A stretch of DNA of 64,000 nucleotides from Asterochloris sp. CNOR1. Lineage: Eukaryota; Chlorophyta; Trebouxiophyceae; Trebouxiales; Trebouxiaceae. The stretch spans positions 1-64,000 of the forward strand of contig OZ017761.1 in NCBI GenBank assembly GCA_963969365.1, written 5' to 3'. Within the stretch, counting starts at the first letter, position 1, and each line of letters begins with the position of its first letter. Below, piece by piece: positions 47,260 through 58,407 of this stretch. The notes under the pieces are model-generated. The model did not search any database and had not been told where the DNA came from. It was given only the letters and a program-made list of their open reading frames with translations. Made by a program: the position numbers and the translations under genes.

Positions 47260-50200
47260 CTACTTTGTGACGGGTGCTGCAATGCCCAGGGCAAACAAGG
47301 TCCTCGCCATGTCACACATGCTCTCCTCAGGGCTGTGCAATTCTAAGCCAAGATCCTTGACTGCCTGCAGCACAGACAGGAAGGGTCACATCACTTGACC
47401 TGCCACCGGATCATCCAGGTCAGCTTGGTGTGCTCTGGCAAGGAGACACTGCAGGCTCTGCCCATCAGCAACTCAGCAAAGAGGCCTGTCAAGAGCAGAA
47501 CGCCCCGCCCTGTGCTTTGTGCCCCGCCCTGTGCCCTGCCCTGTGCTGCTGCATAGTGGCGGCAAAGGCATGCTGCAGCCCAATTGTGCGCTCTCGGCCC
47601 CCACCTTGGTGTTGTCAATGACCTCCTTGCTGGCCTCATCCTTGACGGAGGGAAACTTAAGGTCAGGGAATGCCTTGCTCAAAGCATCCACGAGCCTCTT
47701 TGTGGGCACTGTGGACCCCTGACTGACAATGTGGCGCCCCTCAGCTGCGGGGATCTCTGCTGCGCGGATGTGGGCACGGGCAATGTCCCTCACGTCACAC
47801 ACCCATGGCATGAGGGAGTCCTGTGTGCCCTCCAGCAGGCCCTGTAGATTCCACGGGGATGTCCAAAAGAGCCTGGTTTTGACCTGCTGAGATGACATGC
47901 AACTGACTGACTAAAACCAGCTGGATTACATTTCAGGAGCCCTGCCTGCGTCATGGCAAATTTGCACATTCAACAAGCATGGTGCAGTAAGCAGAACAGA
48001 AGCACTGGCAGCGGCAAGACAGCCTGGTAGGCCATGGTGCAGGAGGGAACAGCACCCAGTGGCTGGGTGCAGGGCACACAACAGCACAGACAGTGGCACT
48101 GCTGCTGCGTCTGGCAAGATCAGAAATGAAAGGCTGATTGGTACTTTGAAGGCAAATCAGATGTACAACGCGGCACAAGGCATTGTGCCTGTGGCCATCG
48201 TGCACAGGTGTGACCCACCTTCACGCTCTTGATGCTGGTGGCATCTGTCCTGTCTGAAATGACTGGGCCCAGCACAAAGGTGGGGTTGATCACACACAGA
48301 TCCAGATCATCCTTCTTTGCGATCTCCCAGGCAGCCTGCTCTGCCACTGTCTGCAGGGCATTGCAGGGCAGGGAGGGACTGCAGGCCTGCAAGCTGGGTG
48401 ACACCTGTTCTGAATGGCGTGTCATCCCCACATCATGAGCCAGTCAGCCACTGAAGCACAGCACTTGACCGTGTGCAATCAACAGCAGCGGCCAGAACCA
48501 AAGACAAAGTGGAGGGTCACCCAATGTGGCAACCGGGTGGCTTGGCACCATAAAGGTATTCATACAGTAAGATATTGAGGGGTGCTGAGATGATGTATGC
48601 CGACGAGATCAGAGCCGTCGCTAGTGCAGTGGGTCGTCCATGTACATGCAGCATGGTGGGCTCCTACTTCTGCTTGAAGGCTTAAGGTCCCTCAAAGCCC
48701 CGGGGCATGCATCCCATAAGCTGTTCTTGTGATGCTGCACAAATGGCAGCACACATCACAGTCCCCGCATCCACCAGCTTTCACACACCTTACTGTGGCT
48801 GTAGGCACCGGCTTTGTCGCACTTGGACTGCACATTCCAGTCATCCTCTGTGAACAGCTTGCCGTTGCTGGGTCCCTTCTGATTACTCTTCACTGCTGCA
48901 CGTACATACAGGGAGGGCTCAGCAGCTGCTGTCCCTGCTGCTTGAGCTCACCACTGTGGCGGATTCAACAAGGCGCGCAAGTAATACACAGCAAGAAGGA
49001 CCTGCTGGCACTGCTTGGCCCCATTGCAGCCTTCCTTCAGCTACAACAGATGGCCAACATGTCCTGGCACTGATGTGCTGGAGGGGAACCAAGCACCAGC
49101 ATCTGGATGCCATGTGCAAAGCTGTGCTCATGAAACACCAAACACTGTCCGCCCTGTATCCAGGTGCAGCAAAGCACTTGGCACACACAAACAGCACTGG
49201 GTCCGAGGTCTGGGGGTGAGGTTAGGGTTAAGGGTTCAGCCCCACCTGCAAAGCTGCTGGTGAGCACCACCCGCTTGACGGTGGCCTTGCTCTTGACTGC
49301 TGCACTCAGCACGTTCCTGGTTCCCATGAGTGCAGGGTCGACCAGGTCTTTTTGAGGGTCCTCGACATCCCTGCAGACAGGCATCCAGTTGCTGCAGGAT
49401 TGGGGGTCAATGTGGAGCTGAATGCAGGCTGCTGGCTGCTGGCAGCATGGACGCTGAGTTCAGGCTCAAGGGCAGGAGCTGGCACTGCCTCTCAGCTGCA
49501 CTTGACAGTAGCAAGGCTGCCAGAAGGCAAGATGGGCAGCGCCACAGTGAGCCAGGGGCGCCCAGCACCCTGCCACACGGTGCTTGACAGCACTCAGGCT
49601 GCCAGGAGGCATTACAAAAGGGCTGGCTAAGCCAGGACACCCCTCCTCGCCCTTGTTCCCACCATCCCCCTTTCCCCACCCTCCCTATTGCTGGCACGCC
49701 AATCAGCAACGCATGCTCAGCTCTGAATCAAGCTGGGGGGCACTGCCATGTTGGCCTGTGGGTGAGCCTGTGCTGTGCCACAGCCAAAACTGCAGGCTAA
49801 CCTTTGGAAGGGGGAGGCAGTGTGGAACACAAAGTGTGCTCCATCGACCACCTTGTCAAAAGAGCCCTTCTTGAGCAGGTCAGCTGCATGCAAGGTCAGC
49901 TTGCCAGGTAGCGCCTGAAGGACAATTGAAGAGGTTGCTGTGATGATCAACATGATGCAGTGTAACACAGAAAGCTGGAAGGCAGCCCTCGCCAGCGTCA
50001 AGCGTCCTCAGTGCCCGTCATAGTTTGTTGCATCTGCAAGCCCCTTGCTTACACCATGAGCCAGGCACCACATGTCTCAGAGGAGCAGCTGGCAGGAACT
50101 CGGGTGCTGAGCACACAGGCGTGCCTTGCGGAAGCAAATGCATGCAGAGCTTCTCACCTGCCCAAGCTGCACCAGGTGGGCAACCTTAGCCTGGTTGTTG

Positions 50201-50489
50201 GGGTCACGAACAGTGCCCCTGACCTCATAGCCCTTGCTCAGCAGCTGACTGACAAGCTCTGTTGCAATAAACCCTGCAGCGCGCGGCACCAAGAATACGT
50301 GTAGGACGGTTGACATATGCAGTTGGCCCATTGCATGCTGAGCATCATGCATGCTGAGCAGTCGTGTAGAAGAGGGTGATGCATCCCAGTGATGCAATTC
50401 CCGATGATCTGTGCAGGATGGCACTTTGCACCTGATGCTCCAGAGACCACAGCAACGGGGATGGCACTGGTGGAAGCGTCTGGAGCCAT
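47260..50489 (-). CDS. Extended SDR, cinnamoyl-CoA/dihydroflavonol reductase-like NADP-dependent reductase
   Basis: Eight exons close exactly into 330 residues: 50432..50489, 50158..50273, 49802..49914, 49246..49370, 48789..48895, 48219..48350, 47605..47841, 47260..47364. Seen: the nucleotide-binding VVSGASGFIA (GxxGxxA, residues 17-23, usual in this SDR group), GTVRDP (an Arg expected to favour NADPH), VFHTASPF, GTRNVL, VVLTSSFAAV, the catalytic pair Tyr169/Lys173 in YSHSK, and NPTFVLGP, then WVCDVRDIARAHI. The length is that of cytosolic dihydroflavonol/cinnamoyl reductases, but the cinnamoyl reductase signature NWYCYGK is absent (AGAYSHSK in that place), so the substrate is unknown and may be another aldehyde, ketone or methylglyoxal-type compound. 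No signal peptide. It starts 102 bp from the divergent lyase gene. Confidence 0.9.
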
Positions 50490-50591
50490 GATGGAGCGTT
50501 AAGCAAAGCAGAGTGGAAGGAGGACAACTGCTTGCGCTGATCTGGTGAGGCAGTGGTGCACGGTCTCTGAGATCACGGAAGCGCCTGCTGT
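50490..50591. promoter_or_regulatory. 102-bp divergent promoter between reductase and lyase
   Basis: The start codons of the reductase (50489, -) and the lyase (50592, +) are separated by only 102 bp. Unless untranslated exons lie elsewhere, this short interval drives both genes, which suggests shared control. Inferred from layout; no named motif recognised. Confidence 0.5.
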
Positions 50592-53500
50592 ATGATGATG
50601 GCGGTGGCCACTGCTGTATCAAAATCACTCTGCACACTTCGCAGCAATGCATACAGGCAAAGTGGACACATCTCTGCAGAGAAGGCTAACTCAGCACAGC
50701 CTCTCATCGAGCAGATCATGCAGGTCAGAGATCGCATGCCGTTCACTCCGGTGCAAACAATTGCGGAATCTGCTGCAGCAGCCTGGCTGCCACCAGGTGA
50801 GCTCCAATGCCAGGAAGATATATGCAGCTCACATTGTCTCTTCAAGCTGAAAATTTGCTCCAGGGTCCTGCATGCTATGATGCTCTCTCGGCCAAGCTGG
50901 TGGAGCAGGCAGGTGGGCCCCATGTGCTGCACGATTTGCAGCATCTCCTGCTGAAGTGAATTTTGCTAGGTGACTTGCAGGCTTCCCCTTTGCATTTAGC
51001 AGCGGCTTTAGCATCTCTGCTGCCCGGCTTGGCATGCCTGATGCCGGACTGATCAGCTACGCAGAGATGCTAGATCAAGGCAGGTCTGACTCCATGTCCC
51101 TGGTGTCAGTGATTGTTGGCCACCAACTCCTTGAGCCACATGAAAGGCTGGTTCAGCAGGTTCATGCAGGCAAGGTGGTGCCAAATTGCATTGTGCTTAA
51201 CAATCCTGACTCCACTGCCAATTGCGTCTCAGCTGCCTTGCATATACTGCGGGCCTGCTGTCTGCAGACACCTCTGTCCAGCATGCTATGTTGTTTAGAC
51301 GTTCATGCGCGTGATATCGCACCTCATAATCATGGATGCCACCCAATGCTATGTTTAGCAACCTTGCCACACGCTGTGCAGGAACATGCATGAGGCCACC
51401 ACCAGTCTGCCAATCGTTGGAGATGGGGACACTGGCTATGGCAATGCAGTCAACGTCAAGCGCACTGTGATGGGCTACGCAGCGGCAGGCTTTGCTGGCA
51501 TCCTCATTGAGGACCAGGTCAGATATTGCTGCTGACACACAAGCCCCAGTGTCTGATCTTGCCTAGGCAGCCAGGCATTTTGCAGCTCTTTCTTTTGCAG
51601 CTGCTGGGACCAGACAGAGCTGCTAAGCTCCACACATGCACTGCAAGTCACTTGCAATGCAGATCAAGTTGCATCTGCTCTGGGAAATGCGATAGGCCTC
51701 AGAAAGTAGGTGCGTTCTGCTGCCCTCAGGTTCCTCCTTGAGGACGAGGAGAGGCCAGCAGTGGTCTTCACGATCCCTGCTTCCTGATGCTGACCTGCTC
51801 ATATAAGGCTACCAGCTAGCACCAATTGATGCAGCATGACTCTGGCTGAATTCTGTACACACATGCTGCTGAAAGGGCACACAAACATGCGCACATACAC
51901 ACCCCTTAAGCTGCAGGACCTCAAAAGTTGTTGTCCCTGCTGCTGCTGCTGAGGCATGTAGAATGACCAGCATCAGTTGGGCCTCTACAAGCTGCTGGCT
52001 CAGGCAATCACGTGTTGGGCCTGCTCAGGCTTCAGCCGTCGGCGTCCAAAAGATGCCTGCTTGACATGCAAATGGGCCTGCACCCCTGGTCCTGCAGGTG
52101 TTTCTGCACTGCTTTAGAGTGTGCTGCCCCCTGGCATCTCTGCTTGCCTGCTTATAAAACCCGCATATCACCTTGCCTGCTTATGAAAGCTCCCCATGCC
52201 CGCTGCAGGTCCCTCTGGTGCGGCTGTAACAAGCTGCAGCCACGCATTCAAGCCTGTGCAACCCTGCTGCTGCAGGCGTTTCTTACATGGGGTTTGCTTG
52301 TGCTGAGTGGCTCGTAGTCAGCTGACTGTGCCATCTAGGCCCGCTCAACCAGCGCTCAGCCAGGGCTCCACTCTCAAGTTTGATGCTCTGCAGGGCAGGA
52401 TATGTGTCCTGGTAGCACACATCATTGCAGGCTTCTGCTGCAAAGTTGACATCAGGGACTTCTGCTGGACATGTGAACTTGAGAGAGCTCACAAAGTCAG
52501 TGCTGCAGGGGACACTGGTCTGAAAGACCTGCACACAGCACAGGGGCCCCCAGCAGGGCTCGCATCAGTGCATGAAGCCCCACCAGGACTGCACACGACG
52601 CAGGGGACCACATCGCTGCTCTGAGGCAGGGACCCTCTCATGTCACCGGCTCAGTCAAATGGTCGCAACCCCTGCTGCTGCAGGTGTCTCCCAAGTCCTG
52701 TGGGCACGTGAGGAACAAGCAGGTGGTCAGCCGCGCAGAGGCTGTGCAGCACGTGAGGGCGGCGGTGGACGCGCGGCGGGAGGGGCAGGACATTGTCATC
52801 GTGGCCAGGAGCGACGCGCGACAGGCTGACAGCTTGCAGGTGGGGGCTGCAGGCTGGCCTTAAAACAGGAGTGCGCTGGGTGCAGTCAAGCCTTGGGTAT
52901 AAAATAAGGTTGTAAAACATCAAGGGCAGGCCATTTTTCATGACTGAAGGCATCGATCACAGCTCCAGAAACTCACGTCCGCCAAGTAATTTAAGCAATA
53001 ACGCCATTTATTTGTCATAAAGCAGAACCAGGAGAACACTAATCCGCTTACACTCCCAAACAATACCTTTTGTGCGCTCTGACAAAGGTGCAGGGTCATG
53101 GCGCGGCAGGCCACCGGGCAGCAGCAGCGCTAGCCTGCGTGTGTGCTGCGACCATACAGCGCATCAGCACACCAGAAGCAGCAGGGTTCTGGCATTGCTG
53201 CCACCAGCAATGAGTGTCAGGCCCCCAGCCTTAGGGGTGGGCTGTTTCCTGGACGTCTCAACATCAATGTGTTGGGATGAGAGCCTTGGGACCATGGCTG
53301 ACATGTGGAATAGCAGCTGCTGGTCACCGGGGCTGCTTGCCCATACCTGGGCCTTGGGACAAGATTGCCTTCTGCTATATTCAGCAGGGTATGCAGACAA
53401 AACGACACTATGGCGTGTGCATCCCTGGTGGGGCGTCATGTAGTAATGCATGCCCTGCTGGAGGCCCCTGTGCTGTGTGCAGGTCCTCCAGACCAGCGTC

Positions 53501-56026
53501 CCCTCCACCATTGACTTGATGAGCACTGTCGTTGACTTGATGAGCACTGTCAAGGACACTTGTCTTGCAGGAGACCCTGATGCCATTTTGCAGCAGCAGA
53601 CTGCAACTGATGCGCACTCTCACAGCTTTGTGCCCTGCTCTGCAGGCATCAATCAGGCCGTGCTGGCCTGACTTGATTCCAATCCCAGCAGCCACCACAT
53701 AGATGACCCAACATTTCGCATTGCCAGTCCTCTTTGCTGACATGCACAAACCTGCTGCCCGATGGAACGCCACCTTGCGGGCACAGGTGTCTGCTATCGC
53801 CAGCACAAACGTGGCCAGCTGGCCAGGGCAGCTAGGATTTTGCTTGCTTGTGTACCTCAGTGCTGTTTGAAACTAAGCTGCAGTGCAGGAGGCACTGTGG
53901 CTGGCACACACCTGAGCAAACATCAGCCCCAGTGACTGTCAGCAGGCAGAGAGCAGCTTCTGCAGCATGCGCTGCCACTTTCTACACTGTCTGTTGGTGC
54001 CCTGCAAGAGGTGTTACAATTGCTGCAGGCCTGTGCCAACAGACGACTGGAAGAACAGGTGCTAAGGCCTTGACAGCGCTGCTCCCCTTTGTATACGGGT
54101 GCTGCTTCCAAGACCTGCAGGAACCTCTTTGGCAGGCCTTCAATGGCGAACCAGCGAAGCAAACAGGCTGATCCAGACAGGGGATGGATCCTGCAGTTTG
54201 CCTTGCCACATGCGGCCGCCACGCGCAACCTGGTGGTGCCATGCAGCGTGCTCTGTGGCAGAGGTCCTCACTGTCGCAGGCAGCGGCACGGTCTGCATGC
54301 CAATGCACTGACAGCGCTGCTCCTGTCTGTACCTCAGTGCCAGTCAATGTCATTGCCGTGTCCTGCAGGAGGCTCTGTGGAGGGTATCCGCCTTTGCAGA
54401 CGAGGGGGCGGATGTGCTGTTCATTGATGCCCTGGCCTCTGTGGATGAGATGGCGGCGTTTGGCGCACTGGGCTCCACACCCAAGGTGAGCCTGTACACA
54501 AGTTTTGGCTCTGCCACTCAGCTGGAACAGCAGCTGCAATCAATGGGTCAAGTTGCGGTCTGTGCCAGGACGGCTTGACCACAGGCAGCAAGCGGTTGGG
54601 GGCAGGTTCGCTGCAGGAACTGAGAGCAGCCTCAGCGCCTCTATGGGAGGGGTATGGCGGCCCCTCAGCACACTTGACGTCACGCCCACAGTAAGCACAT
54701 CGTGAGGGATGGGTTTTTGTGCACTTCAACAAAGGCTGCAGCAAATGTCCCTGCCCTGCGGATGGCAGGCGTACTGGAGACGCCTGCTGCGCAACCCCTC
54801 TCAGCCTATGCAGCAAGATCCCAGTGTGCAATCTCCCTTAGCCTCCTGCAAAGCCAGACCGTGATGTTCTGCTAATCTAGCCAGATTTTTGTCGTGCAGA
54901 TGACCAGCATTCTGGCGGACAGCAGCAACCCCCACTGCGCCGTCCCCGACAGCCGTCTGCAGAGGCAGACTGTGGCACTCTGCTGATGTAGCCCATCTTC
55001 TTCTGTGCAGATGGCCAGCATACTGGAGGGCGGCGGCAAGACCCCCGCAGTGCATCCCCACCAGCTAGAAGAGATGGGCTTCAAGTTGGTGGCCTACCCG
55101 CTGTCCCTGTTGTCAGTCTCAGTCCGTGCGCAGCAGGTCGCCCTGCAACAGCTGAAGCAGGTGCGCTATTGCATCGTTGCAACTTGAGAGCTGCGCTGTG
55201 CATGGCCCCGCAAGTGGTCTGTGCTCATTCCAGCAGGACTGGTCTGCTGTCGTCCAGCTGGCGGCCCAGCAGCAGCTGAGGCACATGCCCGACCCGCTGG
55301 TGCTGCTGTTGGTCGCTGCTCGCATGCAGCAACCTTGCAGCACTTGAAGCGAATTTGCCGTTGCAGCGTTGCACCTTCAGGACTGCAACTTGCTTGCCCT
55401 CGCAAGACTGACCATTGTAAGGCCGCTCAGCGGATGGCCCAGTAGCAGCCGAGGTGTATCTAGCCAGCAGTTCCTGCTCTCGATTGCAGTGTAGGCACAG
55501 CAGGCAGCCCTTCAGCAGTGTACGCACTGCATCACCCCTGCCACAAGGCTGCTGCCTCAAGGCTGGCTGATGTTGCTTGGCCGCTTCACTCATGGTTGCC
55601 ACATTCAGAGTGCAGTATGCTGCACAGCAGCCCCACTAGGTGTGCCACCCATGGTCTTATGTCAGAGCAGCTGCATTGCAAACTCCTCTGCAGCAGCTCA
55701 AGCAACACTGGTCCAGCGTGCCCTCAGCAGTGCATGCGTGCAGTAGTTCACAAGCCAGGTCATGAATGAGTGTAAGGGACCACTTAGCCAGGTCAAGCAC
55801 AAGCCAAGCTGTGACACTGCTCACCCCTCACAAAGCTACAAAACTCCCCCAAGTTTGATGTTATGTGCAGGGCTACCTTCCAGACCCTGAAGCGCTGACT
55901 GGCTTTGAGGAGCTGCAAAGGGTCGTTGGGTTTCCAGCCTACTGGGAAGACGCAGCCAGGCAAGGAACTGATGTGTTCACTCAGCTTCGGCAGCATTCTG
56001 GACTGGAGGATGCTGGCGCGACTTGA
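50592..56026 (+). CDS. Isocitrate lyase/PEP mutase-superfamily lyase, plant CPEP-mutase-like
   Basis: Eight exons close exactly into 344 residues: 50592..50723, 50828..50912, 50981..51083, 51382..51517, 52684..52839, 54369..54485, 55011..55160, 55871..56026. Seen in order: CYDALSAKLVEQAGFPFAFS, SAARLGMPDAGLISYAEMLD, the Mg-binding VGDGDTGYGNAVNVKRTV, GILIEDQ, SPKSCGHVRNKQVVS (KxCGH, the catalytic-Cys loop of C-C lyases, missing in true PEP mutases), IVIVARSDAR, ADEGADVLFIDALASVDEM, and MASILEGGGKTP then FKLVAYPLSLL. This matches plant proteins labelled carboxyvinyl-carboxyphosphonate phosphorylmutase, chloroplastic. The Cys argues for a lyase (methylisocitrate, dimethylmalate or oxaloacetate type) despite that name. 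The first exon (44 residues, Ala/Ser/Arg-rich, no acidic residue before Glu30) may be an organelle transit peptide. The introns at 51518-52683 and 52840-54368 are long and full of decayed exon copies. Confidence 0.9.
52091..52695 (+). repeat. Copies of a lyase exon start with its acceptor
   Basis: The used exon begins at 52684 in GCTGCTGCAGGTGTCTCCCA. Similar pieces precede it at 52091 (CCTGCAGGTGTTTCTGCACT) and 52266 (GCTGCTGCAGGCGTTTCTTA). Both are in the upstream intron and lead into no open frame of the lyase. Confidence 0.5.
53883..54380 (+). repeat. Copies of a lyase exon start, spacing about 122-126 bp
   Basis: The used exon begins at 54369 in CCTGCAGGAGGCTCTGTGG. Copies lie at 53883 (GTGCAGGAGGCACTGTGGC), 54114 (CCTGCAGGAACCTCTTTGGC) and 54241 (ATGCAGCGTGCTCTGTGGC). 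Intervals are 231, 127 and 121 bp, the first being about two periods. GACAGCGCTGCTCC also recurs at 54072 and 54310. Confidence 0.65.
54841..55061 (+). repeat. 111-bp tandem duplication spanning an acceptor and exon start
   Basis: The unit 54841-54951 is repeated as 54952-55061. Both copies end in TGTGCAG or CGTGCAG followed by ATG(A/G)CCAGCAT. The second copy is the used lyase exon (MASILEGGGKTP); the first reads MTSILADSSNPHC and then hits a stop, so it is a dead duplicate. Confidence 0.8.
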
Positions 56027-56227
56027 TCAGAGGCCGTGGTGTGGCATGTTGTCTTACGAGGCAAGGTATGCATAAAAGTCTGCACGCTTCCAGCCAGTCC
56101 AGTGGGTAGCGGCAGCCAGGCGTGAGGGCCTCACCGCAGCAGCCTTTCTGCTAGAGCAGTGTTGGGAACCAGGTCCTGGCTGTAAACTGCTACAAGATCT
56201 GGATGCTCATTACCCTCAAGCATGCCT

Positions 56228-56440
56228 GCAGGTGAACAGGGGAGCTCACAGGCAGCAGGCAGGCGTTTGCAGAGTCCCCTCTGCCAACTAGTAAAGTTGG
56301 CCTACACATGCTGCTATTATGCTGTCGGACTTGAGGCCAGCCCAGCAATTCCGGCATGTCTGCAGGTACGCAGGGGAGCCTACAGGCAGCAGGCAGGCGC
56401 CTGCACAGCCCCCTCTGCACAATGGCAGCCAGTCCCAGCC
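56228..56440 (+). repeat. 134-bp tandem duplication spanning an acceptor
   Basis: GCAGGTGAACAGGGGAGCTC..AGGCAGCAGGCAGGCGTTTGC at 56228 recurs as GCAGGTACGCAGGGGAGCCT..AGGCAGCAGGCAGGCGCCTGC at 56362. Both are followed by AGCCCCCTCTGC or AGTCCCCTCTGC. Confidence 0.8.
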
Positions 56441-58089
56441 AGCAGCCGCCTCGGGCAACAGCCCAGCCATGCCCATACAAGCAGAGACTGACACCGCCAG
56501 CAGTGAGCACCCCTCCCGCGCACAATCCCCTGTGGACAGAAAGAGCCAGCCCCAGCCAGGAGCCGCCCCAGGCGACAGTCCAGGCGCGCCAACACCGTCA
56601 GGGGCTGACGCCGCTGGCAGCCAGGCGTCAGCCAGCTTTGTGGCCGGGCCTCAGGCTGGCGACGTCGAGGTGGGCATTGTTATTCTCCACCCTTGGCACA
56701 GCATCTGGTCCTGGAGAGACTGCTTCGCAATCGGCTGGGCTGCTGGTGGTGTTGTTCAGCGGCCCAAGGCGCGTGGATTATCTACTGAGAGCAAGACCAC
56801 CCAGGGCAACCACTTAGAGCCTCTGTCTCAAGGGTCTGGGGACATCCTGAGTGCTAGCTGCAGCTGCAGGTGCAGGTGCATGCCGCACCTGAAAGGCACA
56901 CCATGTGTCCAACACTCGTGTGTGAGCAGTACCATGCTGCTGGGGTGGCGGCCAAGTCATCGTGTGACTGTACTACAGACAGATGCATCCCCCCGGTAGT
57001 GCGCCTGTACATGGTCTGATGCTGTGTGGGCTGCCTCCAGGCCCAGAGCAGCAGCCCAACAGGGGTGCCATACCGCTGTGAGGGTGTTCCTGTCCCCTTT
57101 GTGCGCCTTCGCAACAGTTCAGATGCGCACTACAGGCATGCCCACCACAGCCCAGATGCCCTGTTGTGTTCCTGCAGACCCAGACGAGCCGCAGCGATGC
57201 CACCAGGAGCTCGGTGGTTGATGCAGACTATGTCCTGGACCCAGTGGGAGGCAGAGAGGGCCAGGACACATCGCAGCCCAGCAACAATGACCAGGCAGGC
57301 CAGGCGCTGTCTCAGCGTACAGCCCGGGGGCAGCAGCGCGGGCAGAGGGGTGGTGCCCCTTCCACGCTGCGCATCAAGATCAGCGGTCTGGACGGCGCCA
57401 CCAAGCTTGAGACCAAGATCCCAGCCAACTTTCTGCAGGGTGGGTGCTGACTGCTGGTGGTGTGTGGGGCAGCACTTAACCTGCTTGCGGGCATGGGACA
57501 GCTTTGGGGGAAAGCAGCATGGGGAGATGGATGGGTTGGCGGGCTCTCAATGCTGCGCATCAAGATCGAAGCCTAGATGGCGCCACCAGGCTGCAGATGA
57601 TCCCAGCCAACTTTCTGCAGGGTGTGCCCTCACTGCTGGTGGTGTGCAGGGCAGCACTTGGTTTGCTGCTGTTTGTATAACGCGTGGCGCTTGAAACCGT
57701 TTCAGATGGTGCAAGGCTGCAGGGGCTGTGATATGCATGCAGGCCCTGCAGTACCACAGATTGCATGTGACGCACAGGTAGGGTGTGGGGTTAGCTGGCT
57801 GGTCTGCTAGAGGGCTTTCAATGCTGCAGGCACTTCACTTATATCATGATGTGGTGAAGGTTGCAAGCCTGACAGGGCTCCAACTGTCCGTGCACTGCTA
57901 GGCAGACTGCTGGCACGCTGCTACCAGGAGTCAATGTCTGCAGGGCTGTCGGGCATTGTGCCGGGGGTCGCAGGCGTGGACCTTACTGTTCTGGTGCAGC
58001 GCGCGACCGGGGATGCTGCCTGGGATGTACGCCAGCCAGTGGCTGACTTCTGGGCAGCTGACGAGCACCTGCAAATTTGGCTGGAGTGA
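56319..58089 (+). CDS. Unrecognised protein with Pro/Ser/Gln-rich N-terminus and short conserved-looking C-terminus
   Basis: I do not recognise this protein. Three exons give 252 residues if the start is the ATG at 56319: 56319..56669 (phase 0), 57178..57439 and 57944..58089. The first 117 residues are Pro/Ser/Gln/Ala-rich and disordered in appearance. The second exon has a Gln/Arg/Gly-rich stretch and then STLRIKISGLDGATKLETKI and PANFLQ. The last has GLSGIVPGVAGVDLTVLVQR and ends EHLQIWLE. The C-terminal 70 residues look like a folded unit with two beta-rich stretches, but match nothing I can name. The start is uncertain: an acceptor at 56365 suggests that an upstream exon could exist. It lies 292 bp after the lyase stop on the same strand. 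Confidence 0.5.
57365..57660 (+). repeat. Tandem copy of an exon end with donor, second copy dead
   Basis: GCTGCGCATCAAGATC at 57367 recurs at 57552; the following GATGGCGCCACCAGG and ATCCCAGCCAACTTTCTGCA and CTGCTGGTGGTGTG blocks are also repeated. The spacing is about 185 bp. The second copy has a TAG in the frame used by the first, so it is a decayed duplicate of the exon 57178..57439 end plus donor. Confidence 0.8.
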
Positions 58090-58407
58090 TGAGCACTTCT
58101 CAATCCTTCATCTGCACTTTCGCCACCTTGCTGCTGCTGGCTGCGCTGTGGCCACGCACTGGTTGCTTTACAGCAGCATCATTTTGACGCGTTTTTGAGA
58201 TGAGATCAGATGGAAGTTGGCCGGTCCTTCGGATAATGTTAAAACCCCTTTGACCTTGCTGAAGACCCTTGACCTCAGTCAACCTCCCACTTCCATCGGG
58301 TGTTGAACATCAGTTGGAGGGCGCCATGGCAGGCCTTCGCAACAAGCCGAGCACGTCAGATCAGTGAGCACCTGCAGGAGCGGCCCAGCCCGACCACACC
58401 TCGACGG
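58090..58407. promoter_or_regulatory. Intergenic region upstream of the secreted-protein gene
   Basis: This 318-bp interval separates the orphan gene stop from the next start codon. It contains an imperfect inverted repeat, GATGGAAGTTGG near 58209 and CCCACTTCCATC near 58285, which could form a hairpin, and two TTGACCT(T/C) words between them. Any promoter role is inferred from position. Confidence 0.35.

Noticed and set aside
47391-47639. Short frames around repeated GTGCCCTGCCCTGTG words at 47500-47550
   Set aside because: A small local CCCTG-type repeat in a reductase intron; too short and simple to call an element.
49212-49240. Short TTAGGG/TTAAGGG run resembling an interstitial telomere
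   Set aside because: Only about two imperfect units, and none matches the TTTAGGG heptamer of this chromosome; easily chance.
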